From: Limonium bicolor
Lineage: Eukaryota > Streptophyta > Magnoliopsida > Caryophyllales > Plumbaginaceae
NCBI GenBank assembly: GCA_023374045.1
Contig: CM041779.1
Coordinates: forward strand, 806,001 to 870,000
Direction of reading: 5' to 3'
DNA length: 64,000 nucleotides
Shown here: piece after piece, positions 59,140-64,000 of the stretch
Layout: every line of letters starts with the position of its first letter
How positions within the stretch are numbered: position 1 is the first letter of the stretch
Program-made: the position numbers and the translations under genes
The notes under the pieces: generated by a model
Databases searched by the model: none
The model's input: the letters and a program-made list of their open reading frames with translations, nothing else
What the model was told of the DNA's origin: nothing

Positions 59140-62005
59140 TTATTTATGGTTTTCAACCCATAAACCCTCATCGTGATCAGACCTAGTATACACTACATCG
59201 TCTGGAATATCAACAATGTCTATGACAAGAATACTGTTAGAAAATGGTGGTGTCTCATCGAGCAGTAATTCATCATCATTAACATCTTGATCAACATTTT
59301 TGTTGACAAATCTTTTCCCTTGTAAAACAACTAACCACCTGGAATCGATGAGATCTTCTATGTAAAATAGTTGTTCACAGTCCTTCAGAAACATGAACGG
59401 ATCTTGTATATGACCAAGGCATGATAAATCAACCAAGTTAAATCCATCATGAACCCGATAACCGTGTTTGTTATCCACCCATTTTCATTTGAAAATAACA
59501 AACTTTTGAAACTGTTAATCAAGTTCCCAAATATCTTTAATGAATCCATATATAATACAACCTCGAGGTTGAAATCGATGAAGTTGGATCGCCTCTAGTA
59601 TACTCAGTTGTTGTTGCTTCTACTTTAACCCCGCTATTTAGTTTTCAACATCTATCATCTTGCTGTTTTGTCCAATAGGTGAACCCATTGATGTCATACC
59701 CTTCATAAGATATAGCAGTGGAACCAGGTCCCAAAGCTAACCAACAGGCTCTTCACTTACATTATCAGGTGCTAGTGATACAAGTTTCATGACATGATCC
59801 CTAAACCATGAACAAAAGGTCTTGTTTTGCTCTTTTATCAACCAAACAAAATTCCTCGCAGGATATTGACCTCTTAGTGCAGTCATGTGTTTCTAAAAAA
59901 ATGGCTCAATAATCTCAAGGTGATGTAAAACGAACAGATGTGCTGACTCCATTGAGGATGAATCAATTGCCACAATTTTTTCCTAATAACACCTTGACCT
60001 TCTATCCCTCCTAGGTGTCTCGGTTGTGGAACTCCAATAGCTACTACACCCTTTAAGTAGTCAGTATAAAATTATGTCACCTCTTTGGTTATTGTCCCTT
60101 CTATAATACTACCTTCAGCTAGATGAATAACCCATAAGAGCCTTAAGAGAATGAAGGCATTTGCAGAAGTTGATCTTCTCATTCTTAGACAAAGCGTAAC
60201 ATGATTTGGCTCTTTCTTGGGGATGCAACTCCTTACGTATGCCCATAGCTTGCATATCCCTTCAAACCTTTATTCCGTCTTTTGTTTACCAGGTATGTTA
60301 AGCAAAGTTCCAACAACAGTCTCACCAATAATTTTGACAATATGCATGAAATCAAGACAATGCCTAACAGATAAATGTTTCAAGTACGGAAGTTCCCAAA
60401 ATATTGAACATTTTTTCCAAATGTTTTTTTGGCAGACATAGATGGAACACCAAAAACATTCTCAATGTCTTTAACCTTTTCATAGATCTCTTCAAAAATC
60501 AAAGGTAGACGAGCAACACGTGTCTCAGTCTTTCCGTTGAATAACTTCTTTTTTTACAGTACGGGTGTGCTGATGGAAATAATCTGTGATAACACATGTA
60601 GACATTTTTGCCACAAAACTATAGATGATCAGAACAAGTGTCGTCCTCACATATTAGGCAAGCAAATGCGCCTTTCACGGTCTATCCAGATAAGTTCCCG
60701 TACGCCGGAAAATCATTGACTGTGCAAAACAGCATGACACGAAGTGTGAAATTTTGTCTGTCGTAACCGTCATAAACCACTGTCCCCTCATTCCATAACA
60801 ATTTCAAATCATCAATCAGCGGTGCAAGGTATACGCCTATATTATGTCTAGGTTGTTTTGGTCCAGAAATCGACAATGATAACATTATGTATTTCCGCTT
60901 CATACACAACCACGAAGGAAGATTTTAGATCACCAATAGAACAGGCCAAGTGTTGTATTGACTACTTAGAGTGCCATACAGATTCATCCCATATGTACAC
61001 AGCCCGAATCTCAAATTTTGATTATCATTGGCAAAATCTTGAAATCTACTGTCAATATTCCTCCACTGTGGTGTCTGCTGGATGTCTCAGCTTATCATCA
61101 TTTTTTCTTTCTTATGCGTGTCATCTTAAATTTTGGGCATCTTTGACATTTACAAACAGACACTTGAATCTTGGTATTATGGGTAAATACCAAATGACTT
61201 TTGTTGAAGGAATTTTTTTTCTTAGAATTGGATGATTGACCGTCCTTCTGTTTATAGCGTGACAAATGACATTTTGGACACTGGTTCAAATGCGCGTTCT
61301 CTCCTCTGTATACAAATGTTTGAACATGTGTGCATCTTTTTGTACTCTACACCCATAGGACACATCAACTTTTTTGCATCATAAGTAGAAGTAGGAAGTT
61401 TGTTATCATCTAAAAGCCTATCGTGGAATTGTTTTTAGTAGTGCTGTAAAAAACTTATCACTCCAGCTAAATCTTGCTTTCAGATTGAACAAGTGTAACA
61501 CGGCTGTCAATTTTGTAAATTTGATGCATCCGAGGAACAAAGGGGACTGTGATACGTCAACTAATCTTTGATATTCAGCTGGTTTGTCTGTGAAATTATC
61601 TTCAACATCTTTCAGCTTGGAGTGCAATTGTTCAATCTTTTCACTATCATCGATGATTTTAGCGTCACTCCGATCACACTTATTATCAGGAAATGTAGGA
61701 CCGTCGGTAACCATTCTTGGTTCACTGTTCGATTGAGTGGGCGTTTGCACCCTGCTACTAGCTTCTAAAGACTCGCAATGCAAAAATCATATCTTATAGT
61801 TCGGCATAAATCCAAGCCTTGATAGATGAAATCTGAATGTATGTAGGTTAAAGAACTTATTGCGAAGTTCACACTGTGCACATGGACGGAGAATGTGCGT
61901 CTTGTTCATCCTTTTCTGATGATCGAGAGCTGCTTTACAAAATTCATTATCCACTTTTGATTCAAAATAATTCCCTCACTAACCGTACATCCATTCATGG
62001 TCCAT
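59140..62005 (-). pseudogene. CACTA-1 TNP2-type transposase gene, decayed
   Basis: It reads leftward from about MDHEWMYG at 62,005, followed at once by stops. PCAQCELRNKFF...HLSRLGFMPNY is the transposase-associated domain. An exon at 61,783-61,418 has YQRLVDVSQSPLFLGC and LHLFNLKARFSWSDKFFTALL. The TNP2 core is at 60,909-60,682 (LSLSISGPKQPRHNIGVYLAPLIDDLKLLWNEG, FCTVNDFPAYGNLSG). A worn DUF4218 region (about 60,250-59,700, with SIIEGTITKEV) and DUF4216 (HGYRVHDGFNLVDLSC, LIDSRWLVVLQGK; 59,478-59,140) follow. There are many stops and frame changes. It is older looking than the CACTA-2 copy. Confidence 0.82.
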
Positions 62006-63380
62006 TCTACAAACACCAATTGAAAGTTAGAAACTATAAAATGTCTACAAAAATATATTTACAATGTATAATAACTTAACTAATATACTAAATTTAAAAA
62101 TAATAATGACAAACCAATCTTTGGCAAAAGTCATAAAATATTATGGTTCTTGCATGGCGGGTTTGTATAAGATATATATATGGCTGGTTGTCTTATATGT
62201 ATATATACATATACAATATGTATAGTACTTGGTTGATATATATATATCCATAATATATGTAGTTGGTTTTCTTATTGTGTTATATTATATATGTATATGT
62301 ACTCAACTAACAACTAACATGTTTTTTTTTATATGTATACCACGTACAATGTTGAACAAACAAATGAGGACCAAACGAAACTCAGAGGGAGGTAATAGGG
62401 TGGTGGACGGCCACAGATAAGCTCGTATTAGATGAAACAGACGTGGTGTCAAAAAGGTGTAGTTGTAGTGAACCATAAAATAAGAAGTGAGTAATAGTTG
62501 TAGTTTGGTGAAAGATTACAATCAAGAAAAATAACCCTCAACTCACCTATTTTCCCCTTTTTCGGGCTCTTGTCACGTCCGACGGGAGCAACAGAGGCGG
62601 GTGTGAGCGAAGGCAGCGAGGCGGCGGCAGTGAAGATCGATCAAGACACTACTCTCTATCGTGTGTGTGTGTGTGTGTTCATCGTAAAAAAAGTTTCGTT
62701 ATTAGGATGAACAATTGTGAGTAATAGCCAATCAGAATTTTGTTTTCTAAAATAGTTTTATACTCTATACAACTCTACTCATATAGCTACAAAGTCATTC
62801 AAACTTATAAAACATATATACATATTTTGGTTTCAAATGATTATATATATCAACTAATAAACATTTAGGTTCAATTTCAAACTTTATATAGGTATACATT
62901 AGTATCCTTACACATTAAACATCATTAGCAATCCATTAAACTATACATACAATTTAAACTAGCAAAAAAAACCAAGGAAACTGGTAGGACATTTTGTCGA
63001 ACACCTTGCGTGCATGTGAATGATTTTATGGAATTACCACAATTTTATTAATTCCAATCAAACCCATCACTACATTGCACTCCAAATCTCATAAATCAGC
63101 CAATAATCACAATTAAACAACAAATTGACACCCAATTTTAGTAGAACTCGAAATTGAAAATCGAAAAAAACTAACCTAAATTAGGGAGTATACAGCCGCA
63201 AAGACTGGGGGCGACTTGGGCGGCACGGGTGACATTGGCGGCGACAAAGAAGGTGACCGGCGGTGGCACATGGTGGAACTCAGGCGGGGGCAATTCAGTG
63301 ACGATTTGCATAGTGCAAGAGAAGGAGAAGGCGAGAGTATGTAGCATTGTTCGATTGATAATGGCGACGGTTTCCAGTTC
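62006..63380. other. CACTA-1 5' region upstream of the transposase gene
   Basis: AT-rich DNA without a gene. It has TATATA runs at about 62,170-62,300 and a GT microsatellite at 62,661-62,677. A run of GGC/GGT-rich DNA at 63,190-63,300 precedes the subterminal repeats. No clear promoter is assigned. Confidence 0.45.
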
Positions 63381-63620
63381 TGATATAACGAGGTTTTTTG
63401 GCGATTCCTATGTAAAACCACCGAAAATGGTTTTATAAAAATCAATTTTCGGCGGTTCCACCGTAAAACCGTCAAAAAATGGGTTTAAAAGAAAAAAACA
63501 TATTTTCGACGGTTTTTATTAAGGAACCGCCGAAAAACCTTGAGCTATACACCTTCTTTCGGTGAAATTGTTGAAACTGCCAAAAAAGTCGGGCCGAAAA
63601 TGACCCTTTTTGTACTATTG
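63381..63620. repeat. CACTA-1 right subterminal repeats and TIR
   Basis: At least five copies of ACCGCCGAAAA/TTTTCGGCGGTT-like words in both orientations, as at the left end. The terminus is the inverted TIR at 63,605-63,620. Confidence 0.75.
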
Positions 63621-63919
63621 TTTTATTGGGTTCCACATGTCCCATGTAAGCTTATAAAACTTTGAATTTGACCTAAAAACCAAAATATAAACTCATCAAT
63701 TTTGGACAACGTTTAAGCATCTTTTAAATTGAACGAAAATTAAAAAAAACCCAACTTGTTGGATGTAAAATGGAAGAAACCAAATGGGTGGGGAAAATAA
63801 TTGTCAAAACCTCATGGGTGAGATGTGTAATTTCACCAATCATCATGGACGAGAAATATAATTTTCCGTAAATCATAAGATCATCAACCTCAGGAGGACT
63901 TAGAGTTATTACTCTGAAT
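63621..63919. other. Flank right of CACTA-1
   Basis: It contains words shared with the foldback at 15,071 (TCAATTTTGGACAAC, TTATAAAACTTTGAATTTGA), so it is probably a worn or truncated relative. No gene. Confidence 0.4.
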
Positions 63920-64000
63920 CACTACAAGAAAAAAGGCTTTTAGCGATCAAAAATAGTGGTTGTTAATGATGGAAATTTTTGTCATTAATGATAATAACAA
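63920..64000 (+). mobile_element. Left end of a third CACTA element, cut by the window
   Basis: CACTACAAGAAAAAAGGC is the classical CACTA terminus of plants. It is followed by TTTAGCGATC and TTAATGATG words that look like the start of a subterminal array. The rest lies outside the window. Confidence 0.7.

Larger units (their letters stand above)
19431..63620 (-). mobile_element. CACTA-1: outermost CACTA (En/Spm) element, host of the nested stack
   Basis: The left end is CACTAGTACAAAAAGG. The right end read inward is CAATAGTACAAAAAGG, one change at base 3. Both subterminal regions are built from the same short motif (AACCGCCGAAAA and variants) in both orientations. The genes lie on the minus strand: a transposase gene (62,005-59,140), then an accessory gene whose first half is at 58,982-57,676 and second half at 22,903-21,040. 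That gene is split by CACTA-2. Without CACTA-2 the element would be about 9.4 kb, a normal size. The 3-base flanks TGA and TTT differ, so a target duplication is not confirmed. Confidence 0.8.

Noticed and set aside
60217..61235. Plus-strand frames over the CACTA-1 transposase
   Set aside because: They are antisense to recognisable TNP2 segments on the minus strand.
62661..62677. GT microsatellite as a regulatory site
   Set aside because: A plain dinucleotide run; nothing ties it to a promoter.

Overview
This is nuclear DNA of a flowering plant, probably a eudicot. The evidence is AT-rich intergenic DNA, spliced genes, plant-specific protein families (a pectin methylesterase inhibitor and a VARLMGL/DUF3741 protein) and plant transposon lineages: CACTA, Tekay-type chromovirus and Tat/Retand-type Ty3 elements. 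The species cannot be told from the sequence. No rRNA, tRNA, CRISPR or prokaryotic feature is visible.

Left part, 1-19,430. Positions 1-6,721 are old LTR-like sequence related to a solo LTR found deeper in the window. A decayed copia gag scrap follows (6,780-7,110). Next is a retrocopy (processed pseudogene) of an NADP-dependent alkenal reductase with a poly(A) tract and a 19-bp target-site duplication (7,329-8,917). The only two likely host genes come next. One is a VARLMGL-motif protein gene (10,680-11,757, +) with an apparent frameshift near its end. The other is a two-exon pectin methylesterase inhibitor gene (15,602-16,390, -). Small terminal-inverted-repeat (TIR) elements and foldbacks lie around them. 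One of these carries three 261-bp tandem repeats and is split by a 398-bp solo LTR.

Right part, 19,431-63,620. This is a stack of transposons inserted into each other, five levels deep, with clear termini and target-site duplications at four levels. CACTA-1 (19,431-63,620) is split inside its second gene by CACTA-2 (22,904-57,672, duplication CCT). CACTA-2 holds a Tekay-like Ty3 chromovirus (23,174-46,629, duplication CGCCC). The gag gene of that element holds a Tat/Retand-like Ty3 element (30,353-44,117, duplication CCAGC). The leader of the Tat element holds a 3.9-kb solo LTR (30,827-34,742, duplication GAAAT). CACTA-2 also contains about 3 kb of noncoding cargo (46,997-49,995). A further CACTA terminus starts at 63,920 and runs off the window.

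Function. Both CACTA elements have the usual two genes: a TNP2-type transposase with DUF4218/DUF4216 tails, and an accessory protein with Transposase_24, DUF8039 and Ulp1-like C48 protease segments. The transposase genes are broken, but the Ulp1 end of CACTA-2 looks well preserved. The Tekay and Tat pol genes are also broken, so their last moves were either old or helped by other copies. Two unrelated LTR families here carry arrays of short GC-rich hairpins, and the Tat element carries a nine-copy 44-bp tandem array and an antisense accessory gene. A 500-N assembly gap (25,834-26,333) appears to hide no missing sequence.
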